A DNA stretch of 64,000 nt from NCBI GenBank assembly GCA_964397855.1, contig CAYNKQ010000002.1, forward strand, positions 49,983 to 113,982. Direction: 5' to 3'. Of the stretch, positions 8,277 to 17,661 are shown piece after piece. The position numbers were made by a program, and so were the translations under genes. The stretch's first letter is position 1. Each line of letters opens with the position of its first letter. The stretch is from UBA7683 sp964397855 (GTDB lineage Bacteria; Patescibacteriota; Saccharimonadia; Saccharimonadales; UBA7683). Under the pieces are notes generated by a model. That model was not told the origin of the DNA. It did not search any database and worked only from the letters and a program-made list of their open reading frames with translations.

Positions 8277-8627
8277 CTATTCCTCCTCTGAGTTAGAAAC
8301 AGTTTCTGATTCCGCAACTTTTTCATCTGCTGCTGGTGCTTTTGGATCTTTTTCTACCATCAAGTAACGAATCACTTCGTCAGTGATGTTAAGAAGTGCC
8401 TGAATCTTATTGGCGCTTGCAGGTGCAACAGAAACTTCAAACAATACATACACCGCAAAATCCTGCTTTACGATTTGGTACGCGAGCTTCTTTTTACCCC
8501 AGTTATCTTTTTTGACAATCGTACCACCGTTATCGGCGATAATCTTTTCCACTTTTGTAAGTGGTTTTTCTAGATCAATCTCTAGGTCTGGGTGAAACAG
8601 TACTGTTAATTCGTACAATTTTTCCAT
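8277..8627 (-). CDS. rpsF: Small-subunit ribosomal protein S6
   Basis: From the ATG at 8627 the product has 116 aa with the S6 ferredoxin-like fold (YELTVLFHPDLEI, GGTIVKKDNWGKKKLAYQI, RYLMVEKDP) and an acidic tail ending in EE, common in S6. The upstream ATG at 8648 is less likely, because AAGGGG sits eight bases before 8627. S6 pairs with S18 in the 30S platform, and both genes are in this operon. Confidence 0.95.
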   Translation of the reverse strand: MEKLYELTVLFHPDLEIDLEKPLTKVEKIIADNGGTIVKKDNWGKKKLAYQIVKQDFAVYVLFEVSVAPASANKIQALLNITDEVIRYLMVEKDPKAPAADEKVAESETVSNSEEE

Positions 8628-8705
8628 TAGTGAACCCCTTTCGGTCATCCGCTCTCACGAATGGCGTAATCTCACAAACTACGCTTGAGTTAATATTGTG
8701 ATCAA

Positions 8706-8734
8706 ATTATACCAAATCTACCTCTGTTGGTCAA
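8706..8734 (-). promoter_or_regulatory. Promoter of the rpsF-ssb-rpsR cluster
   Basis: On the minus strand TTGACC (8729-8734) and TATAAT (8706-8711) are separated by 17 bases. The predicted start leaves a leader of about 70 bases with a Shine-Dalgarno. This contrasts with the leaderless promoters of many single genes here. The leader is where S6:S18 autoregulation is known to act in other bacteria. Confidence 0.75.
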
Positions 8735-8839
8735 TATCACAACTGAGAGCCTAAAATGTCCACATTCAGTACGCGTATTAATAGACAGTTGTGGTTTAAT
8801 AGACATAAGTGAATTCGTAAATATTAGAAGGGTCATGAT

Positions 8840-9805
8840 ATGGATCAACAGAATCAAGCATCAAATATAGAAGAAGCACCCCGTCCTCCCGTAGTAGAGG
8901 TTCCTGCGGTGAAGCACGAAGCAACAGCTGGCCAACTTATTCTGGGCTGGTTAACTTATGCTTTGTGGGGCTGGACGGTCCTAGCACTAAGCATATTGCT
9001 GACTACTGTTATAGCGAACTTGGTTTCTGGCGCAGACACCAGTAGTTTTACTCCGTATGGTATTGCTGCAGTCATAGTGCTACTACCGATTGCTGCAGTC
9101 TGCGATTACTTCTATTCCAAACACGAACAGAACAAGAAAACTGGGGGCTCACTGATAATTATGGTGATCCACGCGGTTATTTTTGCGATCTTCTGCATCG
9201 GTTCTTTAATTGGAATGGTTTTTTCAATTGTGCAGTTATTTACTTCAGCCTCTAACACTTCAGCAACAATGACAGCTCTTTACAGTACATCAATCACAGC
9301 GATTCTATACGGTGCAGCATTTGTTAGAACACTCAACCCCACAAAACCACGTTTCATCAAAAAAGCTTTTATGGTTTTTATGATCATCGTAACAATGGTG
9401 GTGGTAGTTCTGGCTATCATTGGACCAGTAAGTTACGAGCGTTCTACGAGAGACGACCGACTTATAAGCGAAAATATTTCGTACCTTCAGCAAGCTATTG
9501 ACACTTATGCCAGTGATAACGGTAACTTACCGGCTCAGCTGTCAGACCTACAAACCACTGGCGACGCAACTAAACTCATAAAGAATGGCTTGGTAAGATA
9601 TACTGCACATACGCAGGCTGCTACCAGTCGTTCTTTAAGTTATAGTTCAGGTACAACAAAAACGTTTTATTACGAATTTTGTGTGGATTATAAAAAACGC
9701 AGTGGTACATCATATGACTCAAACGCCGACTACACCAGTTATATTTCAGCATATTCACACCCTGCTGGAGAGGTTTGCTACAAGCTTAAGACCTCAGCTT
9801 ACTAG
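8840..9805 (+). CDS. Multi-pass membrane protein with DUF5671-like segment
   Basis: The 321-aa protein has a Pro-rich cytoplasmic start and about five hydrophobic segments between residues 35 and 205 (GQLILGWLTYALWGW, IAAVIVLLPIAAV, LIIMVIHAVIFAIF, ITAILYGAAF, FMVFMIIVTMVVVVL). The polar C-terminal domain begins with a helix, ENISYLQQAIDTYASDNG, resembling the soluble part of pilin-like proteins. The first segments resemble DUF5671. AGAAGGG lies upstream of the ATG. Function is unknown; a cell-envelope role is inferred. Confidence 0.65.
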   Translation: MDQQNQASNIEEAPRPPVVEVPAVKHEATAGQLILGWLTYALWGWTVLALSILLTTVIANLVSGADTSSFTPYGIAAVIVLLPIAAVCDYFYSKHEQNKKTGGSLIIMVIHAVIFAIFCIGSLIGMVFSIVQLFTSASNTSATMTALYSTSITAILYGAAFVRTLNPTKPRFIKKAFMVFMIIVTMVVVVLAIIGPVSYERSTRDDRLISENISYLQQAIDTYASDNGNLPAQLSDLQTTGDATKLIKNGLVRYTAHTQAATSRSLSYSSGTTKTFYYEFCVDYKKRSGTSYDSNADYTSYISAYSHPAGEVCYKLKTSAY

Positions 9806-10224
9806 GTTAATCTGGGTTGTAAAATCAGTATATTCTGGCATACCGTTGAAATAAGAATAGTCGACTACTCCTACAGCCGCAGCAGCTTTGACTGATGCTG
9901 TGATTCGATTTACAAGAGAACTGCGTATGATCTCCTAAATCTTCACTTGATATAGACAAAGCAGCCGATACCCCTAAGTTGATTGCTACCGAGCCAGACT
10001 TTGCCTCGCCGGCTTACAAGTTCATCCGCCCCAAGTATCGTGCCAGGATCAGCATGAATAACAGCCCGAAGAGTTTAATTCCAACTGGATAACCACCTAC
10101 TATTTACCGTGATGAATGGAACCGTGTGCCCCATCACCTGTTGCGTGGGTTCAAAGTGCTCCCTCTGTAGCGCTTCCTGCTATATCAATCGGTATAAACA
10201 TATGACGGCTAGTGGGTAAAGAGC
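9806..10224. pseudogene. Gene-free stretch with possible decayed coding fragments
   Basis: No intact reading frame spans these 419 bases. Short fragments look protein-like, for example MFIPIDIAGSATEGAL and AVIHADPGTILGADELV on the minus strand in different frames, each ended by stops. The pattern fits an old gene decayed by frameshifts, but I cannot name the family. No terminator with a U-run is evident. Confidence 0.3.
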
Positions 10225-12441
10225 CTACAGCTGCTCAGATTTTTCCTCATTTACAGCCTGTTCGCCACCGCCAAACACGTCGTCCATGCTAGAAACAAGC
10301 ACATCGCGCGGCCGAGCGCCATCGGCTGGGCCAATGATACCTTGTTCTTCCATGTCTTCAATCAAGCGAGCAGCACGAGCATAGCCAACACGTAGACGAC
10401 GTTGGAGTAGGCTGGCCGAGGCTTTGCCACTTTCTATTACACAGTTAACGGCATCTTTAAACATTGCATCGTCTGAGCCACCATCCATGTCCATAACAAG
10501 TCCTCCCTTGGCACTAATCTGAACAGGCTGGGTAACAACTTCATCATTATAGTCTGGAGGGCTCTGCATTTTGATAAAGTCTGTCACCTTCATGATCTCA
10601 GGATCATCCAAGAACGCAGCTTGAACACGTCGAGGTTTTGGATGCGCCGCAGTAGTAATAAGTAAATCACCCTTGCCCAGCAACTTTTCGGCACCCATCT
10701 GGTCAATGATAGTCCGTGAATCAATTTGTGAAGCTACTGTGAAGGCGATACGAGCCGGGATGTTGGCCTTAATAAGACCGGTGATGACATCTACCGAAGG
10801 GCGCTGCGTGGCGAGTACAAGATGAATACCAACGGCACGTGCCTTCTGGGCGATACGTACAATCAACGCTTCAACATCTCGAGCTGCTAGCATCATCAGG
10901 TCAGCAAGCTCATCAATTACAATCACAATGTACGGCATGTGATCTTCTTTATTAGCTTCATTGAAACCTTGAATGTTGCGCTTTCCCTTTTCGGCGAGCA
11001 GAGTATAGCGTCGTTCCATCTCATTGACTGCCCACTTCAGTGCAGAAATACACTTTTCAGGTTCTGTAATAACAGGTGTTAGTAGGTGTGGGATATGGTT
11101 ATATGGCGTAAGTTCCACTTGCTTTGGATCAACCAGAATCAGTTTGAGGTCAGCCGGAGAATTTCGGTACAGCATGCTTGTAAGCAGGGTATTAATCATT
11201 ACAGATTTACCAGAACCAGTCTGACCGGCTACAAGAAGATGCGGCATAGTATCGAGCTCACCCACTACACCGTTACCTGATATGTCTTTGCCAATAGCAA
11301 ACCCGAGCGGTGAACCACTACCCTTCCAGGCATTGGTCTCGAGAATACTTCTAAGCGAAACCATGGCGGCCTTTTTGTTTGGCACTTCAATACCCACGGC
11401 TCGTTTTCCAGGAATTGGTGCTTCAATACGAATAGCTTCGGCACCAAGACTTAATGCTAAGTTACCGTCAAGTGAAGAAAGCTTTGAAAGACGCACACCA
11501 GCAGGTGGCTTGAGTGTGTACTGCGTGACTTTTGGCCCAACATTGGCTTCTTCCATCTCAACGTTGATCTTGAAGTCCTGCATTACATCTTTAATGACCT
11601 GGGCGTTGTGTTTAATGTCACCAGCGTCGGCTTTGCTCTGCTTGTTGCTTAGCAGATCAAGTCCTGGCAAGTTCCAGTTTGGATCGCTCGCCATAGTCAA
11701 CGCTTCTTTGCTTTCTTCAACTTTATCTTGCGCTACAGAATTACGTAGCGTTGAGAGTCTTGAAGATTTTGGCTCTTCTTTGTCTTCATCTTCTGCCAAG
11801 AGTCCACCTGTGTTGAGTTTTAGTTCTGGAGTCTCACGTTTAACGGTAGGGGTTTCTTTTGCCTGCTGCTGCAAACCGTCTTCAGGTTGATCTCGCTTAA
11901 ACGTGTCGAAGAACGCTTTAAATACGTCTCTGATTGGGATTTTAAATACAAATAATGCCGAGAGGAGTATCAGTGCAAACAACACAACTCCGGCAGCAAT
12001 ATTACTCAAGAATCCTCTTAAAAATTGATCGAGCGCAGCACCAACCATACCCCCACCCTGCCCATTGCTTACGGCAACTGTAGAATTAACTGGATCAACA
12101 AACAGATGTATGAAGCTACTTAGGCTAGCCATGAAAACAAAGGCTCCAATATACACGCCCATTGGCAATCTGTTCTTTTCAGAAATCATCTTTTGTACCG
12201 TCAAGACAAGTAGCACGAGCGGAAGAACGAATGCACTATAACCAAAAACGCTACGAGTAGCGTCAAACAAGCCTTTTGGCATTGGGCCAGCAAGATTAAA
12301 GATAGCTAGCGTCAATAAGATCGCGGTTAAGCCGATAACAATACTAACGACCTGCTGCCACCACCCACTTGGCAAGATGTGTTGAGTTTTTGGTGGACTC
12401 TTTTTAACAGACTTCTTGGTGGATTTTTTCTTTTTTGCCAT
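10225..12441 (-). CDS. ftsK: DNA translocase FtsK/SpoIIIE
   Basis: The 738-aa protein has a Lys-rich start, four membrane segments within residues 25-175, a polar linker, and the RecA-type motor with Walker A GQTGSGKS at about 404-411 and VIDELADLMM near 510. The C-terminal winged helix (about 665-725, ASLLQRRLRVGYARAARLI) is the gamma domain that reads DNA polarity sequences in known FtsK. It acts at the division septum in chromosome segregation. It is transcribed alone from a well-matched promoter. Confidence 0.97.
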   Translation of the reverse strand: MAKKKKSTKKSVKKSPPKTQHILPSGWWQQVVSIVIGLTAILLTLAIFNLAGPMPKGLFDATRSVFGYSAFVLPLVLLVLTVQKMISEKNRLPMGVYIGAFVFMASLSSFIHLFVDPVNSTVAVSNGQGGGMVGAALDQFLRGFLSNIAAGVVLFALILLSALFVFKIPIRDVFKAFFDTFKRDQPEDGLQQQAKETPTVKRETPELKLNTGGLLAEDEDKEEPKSSRLSTLRNSVAQDKVEESKEALTMASDPNWNLPGLDLLSNKQSKADAGDIKHNAQVIKDVMQDFKINVEMEEANVGPKVTQYTLKPPAGVRLSKLSSLDGNLALSLGAEAIRIEAPIPGKRAVGIEVPNKKAAMVSLRSILETNAWKGSGSPLGFAIGKDISGNGVVGELDTMPHLLVAGQTGSGKSVMINTLLTSMLYRNSPADLKLILVDPKQVELTPYNHIPHLLTPVITEPEKCISALKWAVNEMERRYTLLAEKGKRNIQGFNEANKEDHMPYIVIVIDELADLMMLAARDVEALIVRIAQKARAVGIHLVLATQRPSVDVITGLIKANIPARIAFTVASQIDSRTIIDQMGAEKLLGKGDLLITTAAHPKPRRVQAAFLDDPEIMKVTDFIKMQSPPDYNDEVVTQPVQISAKGGLVMDMDGGSDDAMFKDAVNCVIESGKASASLLQRRLRVGYARAARLIEDMEEQGIIGPADGARPRDVLVSSMDDVFGGGEQAVNEEKSEQL

Positions 12442-12450
12442 TACAGGAGT

Positions 12451-12479
12451 AGTATACCATAAGCATTAACAATTTACAA
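12451..12479 (-). promoter_or_regulatory. ftsK promoter
   Basis: On the minus strand TTGTAA (12474-12479) and TATACT (12451-12456) have a 17-base spacer. The ATG follows nine bases after the -10 box, so the leader is absent or only a few bases. Confidence 0.65.
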
Positions 12480-12531
12480 CATATTTATCGCAACTTTATC
12501 AAACACTTCGTGCCGTGCTTCTTGATTATAC

Positions 12532-13020
12532 TCAGAAGTTACATTCAGCCAGACTCTCTTTGGTCTCTGAGCTTACCACTGGCGCTTGTTTCGTTAACGG
12601 AACGACAGCGTACGCTACTATCGGTGTAATCACTTGGGTTCTGGCACAGCCCTTCGCAGGCTGAGTAATAATCACGTTAGCCGCGTTGTCGTCGATACTT
12701 ACTTCTATCCGAAAACCGGGTGTTGGCGACTGATAAATGAACGCTAAAAGTGTTTGGGTCTCGTAGTCAACAGGCGGCACCGGCGTATCCACTTGGACAT
12801 TGTGGGTCTTAAGTACTTCGGTGAGTTGCTGGGCGCTCTGGATAACATTGGTTGAAACTTTTGGTTGCTCTGGCGATACTTTTTCTTCAACCCTAGCCTC
12901 TGATTGTTTTTGCTCCAATTGAGAGTTGTCGGTACTGAAGTTAACCATGTATACCACACCCACTAAAGCCAGTAGAATTATCGCTAAAACGAGTGCAACT
13001 AGCTTATTTTGCCTGCTCAT
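12532..13020 (-). CDS. PrcB-like protease-complex subunit, membrane anchored
   Basis: From the ATG at 13020 the protein has 162 aa: one membrane helix at residues 8-28, a polar linker, and a domain at about 85-155 matching the PrcB C-terminal family (TQTLLAFIYQSPTPGFRIEV, VIITQPAKGCARTQ, then PIVAYAVVPL). In Treponema denticola PrcB is part of the dentilisin subtilisin-like protease complex. The gene follows a subtilisin-like protease gene here, which supports a partner role. A TATAAT at 13027-13032 overlaps the protease stop codon and lies six bases from this ATG, so the gene also has its own leaderless promoter. Confidence 0.7.
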   Translation of the reverse strand: MSRQNKLVALVLAIILLALVGVVYMVNFSTDNSQLEQKQSEARVEEKVSPEQPKVSTNVIQSAQQLTEVLKTHNVQVDTPVPPVDYETQTLLAFIYQSPTPGFRIEVSIDDNAANVIITQPAKGCARTQVITPIVAYAVVPLTKQAPVVSSETKESLAECNF

Positions 13021-13027
13021 ATCTCTA

Positions 13028-14791
13028 TTATACGCGCCTATGGGCACGGCGAACAAATAGTGATCTATTGAGCAAGATAAGGAGCACCAGACTTAGCGTA
13101 ATGATAGCCATAGATCTGAGGGCCTTGACCATTCCGGTATTGGGCACACCTGGAATCCAAGCTGTGTCATCAGGCGTTTCATTGGTAGGCGGGGTCACCG
13201 GTGGCGTAACCGGAGTCTCAGGCTGCTCGGCAAACGTACCGGCTACGGCTAGAGCAGCGTCTATATCAACGCGCTTATGGTCAAGAGCGGTGTATCCAGC
13301 CCTATCCTCGGGCACTGTCACACCGGTAGACTTAAGACCGGCCAGAATACCATCAACAGAAGCATTCGGAGCTTTCTCACGAATTACCGCCCATGCACCT
13401 GCAACCACTGGAGATGCAAATGATGTACCAACATTTATAGTGTATTGGTCATTGAGCACAGCTCCCGGTGTAGCTAAAAAGAATCCGCCATCTTTATGAG
13501 GGGCCGATAGGCTCATATCACCCCCAGGTGCGACTAGGTCTGTAAGTGGTCCTGCGTTTGAGTAAGAAGCCAGGTGATCATCGGCAGTAGTTGCAGAAAC
13601 TCCTACTACATTGCTCAGACACGCTGGTGAACTAATTTTGTTCTGGTTTCCCGATATGGCCCCAGAATTCCCCGCGGCAACAATAGTTGCGATATTTGCA
13701 GCCTTAAGGGTAGCGGCCGATGCGTTCATTGCAGCAAAAGTAGCACCACCGTGCGTATCACAACCCGATTGCGTCTCAGTGAAGAAGTTTGGGTCACCGA
13801 TACTTACGTTAACTGCAGCAATCGGAATATTGATGGCATTAGTGTTATGAATCTCAATCACCCTGTTAAGTCCTGCCAGAACTAGAGAAAAGAGAGGTGC
13901 GTAACAAACTTGAGTTTGATTGCTGGGGTTACCACATTGATCTGGCTTGCCAGAAACCTCAGTAATTTTTGCCACACTTTGTATAGCAATGATCTTACTC
14001 CCCTTCGCAATTCCAGATGCATTGACAGGATCACCGCCAATAGTTAGTCCTGGATGAGGTTGCATTGCAATTACCCCAGAGACCATTGTGCCATGATCGC
14101 ATTCTGCCGCACAGGGTGGCACCGCGCTTCCGGTGGCCGTACTCTCTAGGGCACCCCCTGGACAAGTACTTGAGATAATCACACTTGGATCTATTGAGTC
14201 CGGTAGCGACTGCTCTACCCCATAACATGCCTCGCTGATCACAGACCCAGCAAGATCAGGATGTGTTTTATCTACGCCAGTATCGATTACAGCCACAGCA
14301 AAACCAGCACCAGTAAAATTACTCGTACCATCCGTAAAACCAGTCTGATAGCTACCCCCAGCAACGTCTGGCACTATCTGAAAGTCAATTGCCGAAGTTT
14401 TTAAGATCACATCGTCAACAACAGAAATAACATTTGGATTAGCTTTGAGAGAGGCTTCCCCCTCTGCATCCACCAAGAAGACAGCATAGGGCAATTGAGA
14501 ATATGAACGAGTTAGTTTCTTATAGCCAGCTGAGTATTCCATTGCGCCCGTTAGCCACTGTTGGCGCTGAGCAATCTCAGCAACTTGCAGCTGAACAGAT
14601 TCAGGAGACTCGGGCTTAACTGGTTCGCCCCTAAACTGCACTATTACACTTTTAACAGCACCAGTTGGCGCCTCTGCTGCACGAACCTTTTTAAAACTTA
14701 AGACCACGTTAAACGACTGAAAAACTATGATACCCACTAGTAAAAGACTTACCGATCGTTTGGCGAGAGAATGCTTCGTTCGCTTTTTCAT
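13028..14791 (-). CDS. Subtilisin-like serine protease (S8) with C-terminal sorting-type signal
   Basis: From the ATG at 14791 the product has 587 aa. A signal peptide (about 1-39, ending VRAAEA) is followed by an inhibitor_I9-like propeptide (VKSVIVQFRGEP). In the catalytic domain, Asp lies in AVIDTGVDKTHPDL (about 169), His in CDHGTMVSG (about 232), the oxyanion Asn in VAAGNSGA (about 370), and Ser in GTSFASPVVAG (about 458). A Pro/Thr linker leads to VPNTG at about 550, a hydrophobic stretch and RRAHRR, the layout of a sortase-type anchor with a non-standard motif. It is a surface protease probably exposed towards other cells, paired with the PrcB-like gene downstream. Confidence 0.9.
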   Translation of the reverse strand: MKKRTKHSLAKRSVSLLLVGIIVFQSFNVVLSFKKVRAAEAPTGAVKSVIVQFRGEPVKPESPESVQLQVAEIAQRQQWLTGAMEYSAGYKKLTRSYSQLPYAVFLVDAEGEASLKANPNVISVVDDVILKTSAIDFQIVPDVAGGSYQTGFTDGTSNFTGAGFAVAVIDTGVDKTHPDLAGSVISEACYGVEQSLPDSIDPSVIISSTCPGGALESTATGSAVPPCAAECDHGTMVSGVIAMQPHPGLTIGGDPVNASGIAKGSKIIAIQSVAKITEVSGKPDQCGNPSNQTQVCYAPLFSLVLAGLNRVIEIHNTNAINIPIAAVNVSIGDPNFFTETQSGCDTHGGATFAAMNASAATLKAANIATIVAAGNSGAISGNQNKISSPACLSNVVGVSATTADDHLASYSNAGPLTDLVAPGGDMSLSAPHKDGGFFLATPGAVLNDQYTINVGTSFASPVVAGAWAVIREKAPNASVDGILAGLKSTGVTVPEDRAGYTALDHKRVDIDAALAVAGTFAEQPETPVTPPVTPPTNETPDDTAWIPGVPNTGMVKALRSMAIITLSLVLLILLNRSLFVRRAHRRV

Positions 14792-14887
14792 TTTAATACC
14801 CCTATACCACACCAATAATATTGTCTTAATTAAACTATAAGCAGATTATTTTCACAAGTTTTACAAAGTCAGATTTTGTAGAATAGG

Positions 14888-15502
14888 CTATCGTTTACGA
14901 GCAATGATCCGGGCACTTTTAAAATTATAGATGTTCTCTTTTTCTTCGTAATACAATATCTCCCAGCCACTATACAGTCTCCTGAGTTCACCCTCCGGAA
15001 GAAGGTAGTTGAAGTAAGTTTGCATAGATTCGTCTTGATTAAGCGGAGCCAGGTCAACATAGGTGCTGATAACATTAAGACCATGACTTTTCGTTTTTGC
15101 CTGGATTCTTTTTATGGAGCTGAGGGTGTCTTTTTGGTTCAAAAAATGGAGCACCATTTCACATACTATAAGATCAAACGTCCCGATGGCACTGAGCGAT
15201 GGGAGCGATTCTTCGATGACATCTAGCCCTAAGTGTTTTTTTGTAAGCTTGGTGAGATACGTGATGGCGTCTTTGTTATTGTCAGTTGCCACTACTTCAG
15301 CACCTTGTCTCAAGAGAACCTTCACTTCGTTTCCAAATCCGGCACCGATATCAAGCGCCCTACCGCCACTAAAGTACTGCAGTGATTTTTCAAAAGTAAC
15401 CCTGAGTCCACTTCTGTAAAAATAACCGTTTGATTCAAATTTGCTCTTTTGTGATTTTCTAAGTCCGCTAAGGACTATTAGTCTGTTGAATTTATTTTTC
15501 AT
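14888..15502 (-). CDS. Class I SAM-dependent methyltransferase, TehB-like
   Basis: The 204-aa protein has the SAM-binding loop ALDIGAGFGNE at about 49-59, the acidic VVATDNN after strand 2, and FDLIVCEMVLHFL as strand 4. The C-terminal LLPEGELRRLYSGWEILYYE pattern is typical of the TehB/UbiE-like small-molecule methyltransferases. The substrate is unknown. It lies alone between the protease and RNase J genes. Confidence 0.75.
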   Translation of the reverse strand: MKNKFNRLIVLSGLRKSQKSKFESNGYFYRSGLRVTFEKSLQYFSGGRALDIGAGFGNEVKVLLRQGAEVVATDNNKDAITYLTKLTKKHLGLDVIEESLPSLSAIGTFDLIVCEMVLHFLNQKDTLSSIKRIQAKTKSHGLNVISTYVDLAPLNQDESMQTYFNYLLPEGELRRLYSGWEILYYEEKENIYNFKSARIIARKR

Positions 15503-15621
15503 GTTTTCTTTCTTAAAGTTTATTTTTAGACTTATGGCTTAAGTGCAGAGTCCTCAAAGAATTGGCCCGCAACGTCCAGCCCCACAATGGGGTTAAGCTT
15601 TTCTCGGATTCTAAGTAGTCG

Positions 15622-17616
15622 TTAACCTGCAGTATCAGGAATCGGTTTTGGTCGGAAGCTACTCTGGCCGTTAGCGCCAATAACATTCACTACTGGTATG
15701 AGTACTGGGCTACGGCGAGTATGTTCGTAAAGGTAATGACTTACATGATCTTTAAGTTCCACTTTGAAACGATCAAGATCTACACGAGTAAACCGCTGTG
15801 CAGCCGCACGCTTGAGTTCAGCACGGAGACCATCCATAAGCTCGGTGTTATCACGAATGTAGATAAACCCACGAGTGATAATGTCTGGGCTGGTTAGGAG
15901 ACGGCCAGTCTTCTTGTCGATAGTCAGCATCACAACCACCATACCCTCTTCAGACATAAGGAGGCGATCTTTTGCAACAAGCCCCGGTACGATTGCACCA
16001 GTTTGGTCAACAAGAACCGCACCAGCTGGAGCTTCGCCAACCTCAGCCATATTGCCGTCTTTATCAAACTCGAGAATTGAGCCGCTATGAGCCAAGATAG
16101 TTTTGTCTCTCGACATACCCGCTTCAACCGCAAGGTCGGCATGGTAACGACGATCAAGTGCGCCACCGTGGATTGGCAATAGCCAAGTCGGCTTTGTCAT
16201 CTCAATCATTTCGCGGTGTTCATCACGATTAGCGTGGCCGGAAACGTGGAGCGGACCGCAGCCGTCAACCTCATGTGAAGGATGACGATATAGCGTTACC
16301 CCTAGGATTGCAAGGTCGTTACCAATTTGTTGGTAGCGGACTTCGTTACCAGGAATTGGAGAAGAGCTCACTACTACGGTATCGCCTTCTTTAAGCTTGA
16401 TATGCTTGTGCTCACCAACACTCATACGCTGAAGTGCAGCGTTTGGTTCACCTTGGCCACCAGTACAAACAACCACTAATTGGTCATCTTTAACATTCGG
16501 TGCTTCGCGCATTGGCACAACAGTACCCTTTGGTATTTTAAGGTTACCCAGTCGAACAGCAAGTTCGGCTACCCACATCATAGAACGGCCATCAAAAGCC
16601 ACTTTCCTGCCGGCCTCGGCTGCAGAGTTGATGATCATCTGGATACGGTTCATATTGGTTGAGAAAATAGCTACAAATATACGACCATCAGTTTGCTGGA
16701 ATATATCATTAAAGCTTTTTTGGAGTGTGTGTTCGGTTGGGGTCCTGCCCGGGAAGCGGGCATTAGTACTTTCTGACATGAGCACGAGCACACCTTCTTC
16801 ACCGGCTTTTTTCAACCGTTCTACATCTGAAGGCTGCTGATCGAGTGGCTCTGGGTCAAGTCGGAAATCACCCGTGTTGAGTATTCGGCCAACTGGAGTG
16901 TCAATAATAAGTGAAGTTGCGTCAGGAATAGAGTGAGTAATTCTGAGTAACTCAATTGTGAATGGACCTATCACCAATCGTTCGTGGTTGTCCATATTCA
17001 TGTTGATGGTTTCAGGGACAAAATCAATACCGTTTTCAGCCACGTTTTCAAACTGTTTCAAGATCATACCAATCGTGAAGTGGCTACCATAAATTGGCGC
17101 TGGGTACTGGGGTACAATGTACGGCAATCCACCAGTGTGATCCATGTGGCCGTGCGTAATAACGTAGGCACGAATCTTATGCTTGATACTTTCAAGGTAA
17201 GTTGTGGCGGGAATTGCAAAGTTTACACCAGGAAGATCTACAGAAAGATCAAACCCACAGTCAACAATAATCGCGTCATCCGCGTATTCAATTACCATCA
17301 TGTTCTTTTCACCAATACCCGTAAGGCCACCGAGTGGAACTACACGAAGCACTTCGTTATTAGTGATTGGCGCAAAACTGGCCTCCTGCGCATGGTGCTT
17401 TTCAAACACATCCCATCGATCTACTGCTTTATCGGCGGTGTCAAAGTTTCGACGACCAGCACGGATAGCCTCACCGCGGTTTGTCTTCATTTCTGAAATC
17501 TGAACACGTTTTTGGGGTTGGCCATTCTGACCACCTTGCCTACCGTTGTTCTGATATTTATTAGCCTTCTCCCGACGTTCTTCGGGGTTTTTGGGCTGCA
17601 TTCTTGGTTTTACCAT
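15622..17616 (-). CDS. rnj: Ribonuclease J
   Basis: The 664-aa protein is a metallo-beta-lactamase/beta-CASP RNase. An N-terminal extension of about 75 residues is rich in Asn, Gln, Lys and Arg and probably disordered. The metal site HGHMDH is at about 153-158, a second His lies in RITHSIPDA, and HVSGHANRDEH is typical of RNase J. The C-terminal domain is present. RNase J combines endonuclease and 5'-3' exonuclease activity in mRNA decay and rRNA maturation. AAGGAGAA precedes the ATG. With pnp (18874) and orn (49307) it forms the RNA-decay set visible here. Confidence 0.95.
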   Translation of the reverse strand: MVKPRMQPKNPEERREKANKYQNNGRQGGQNGQPQKRVQISEMKTNRGEAIRAGRRNFDTADKAVDRWDVFEKHHAQEASFAPITNNEVLRVVPLGGLTGIGEKNMMVIEYADDAIIVDCGFDLSVDLPGVNFAIPATTYLESIKHKIRAYVITHGHMDHTGGLPYIVPQYPAPIYGSHFTIGMILKQFENVAENGIDFVPETINMNMDNHERLVIGPFTIELLRITHSIPDATSLIIDTPVGRILNTGDFRLDPEPLDQQPSDVERLKKAGEEGVLVLMSESTNARFPGRTPTEHTLQKSFNDIFQQTDGRIFVAIFSTNMNRIQMIINSAAEAGRKVAFDGRSMMWVAELAVRLGNLKIPKGTVVPMREAPNVKDDQLVVVCTGGQGEPNAALQRMSVGEHKHIKLKEGDTVVVSSSPIPGNEVRYQQIGNDLAILGVTLYRHPSHEVDGCGPLHVSGHANRDEHREMIEMTKPTWLLPIHGGALDRRYHADLAVEAGMSRDKTILAHSGSILEFDKDGNMAEVGEAPAGAVLVDQTGAIVPGLVAKDRLLMSEEGMVVVMLTIDKKTGRLLTSPDIITRGFIYIRDNTELMDGLRAELKRAAAQRFTRVDLDRFKVELKDHVSHYLYEHTRRSPVLIPVVNVIGANGQSSFRPKPIPDTAG

Positions 17617-17661
17617 TATATCTTCTCCTTTTTCTTATGAGAGATTTATATTTAATGTTCG

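Noticed and set aside
15585..15615. Terminator at CCCCACAATGGGG
   Set aside because: The stem is short, on the minus strand it lacks a U-run, and it is on the upstream-facing side for plus-strand transcription with no gene.
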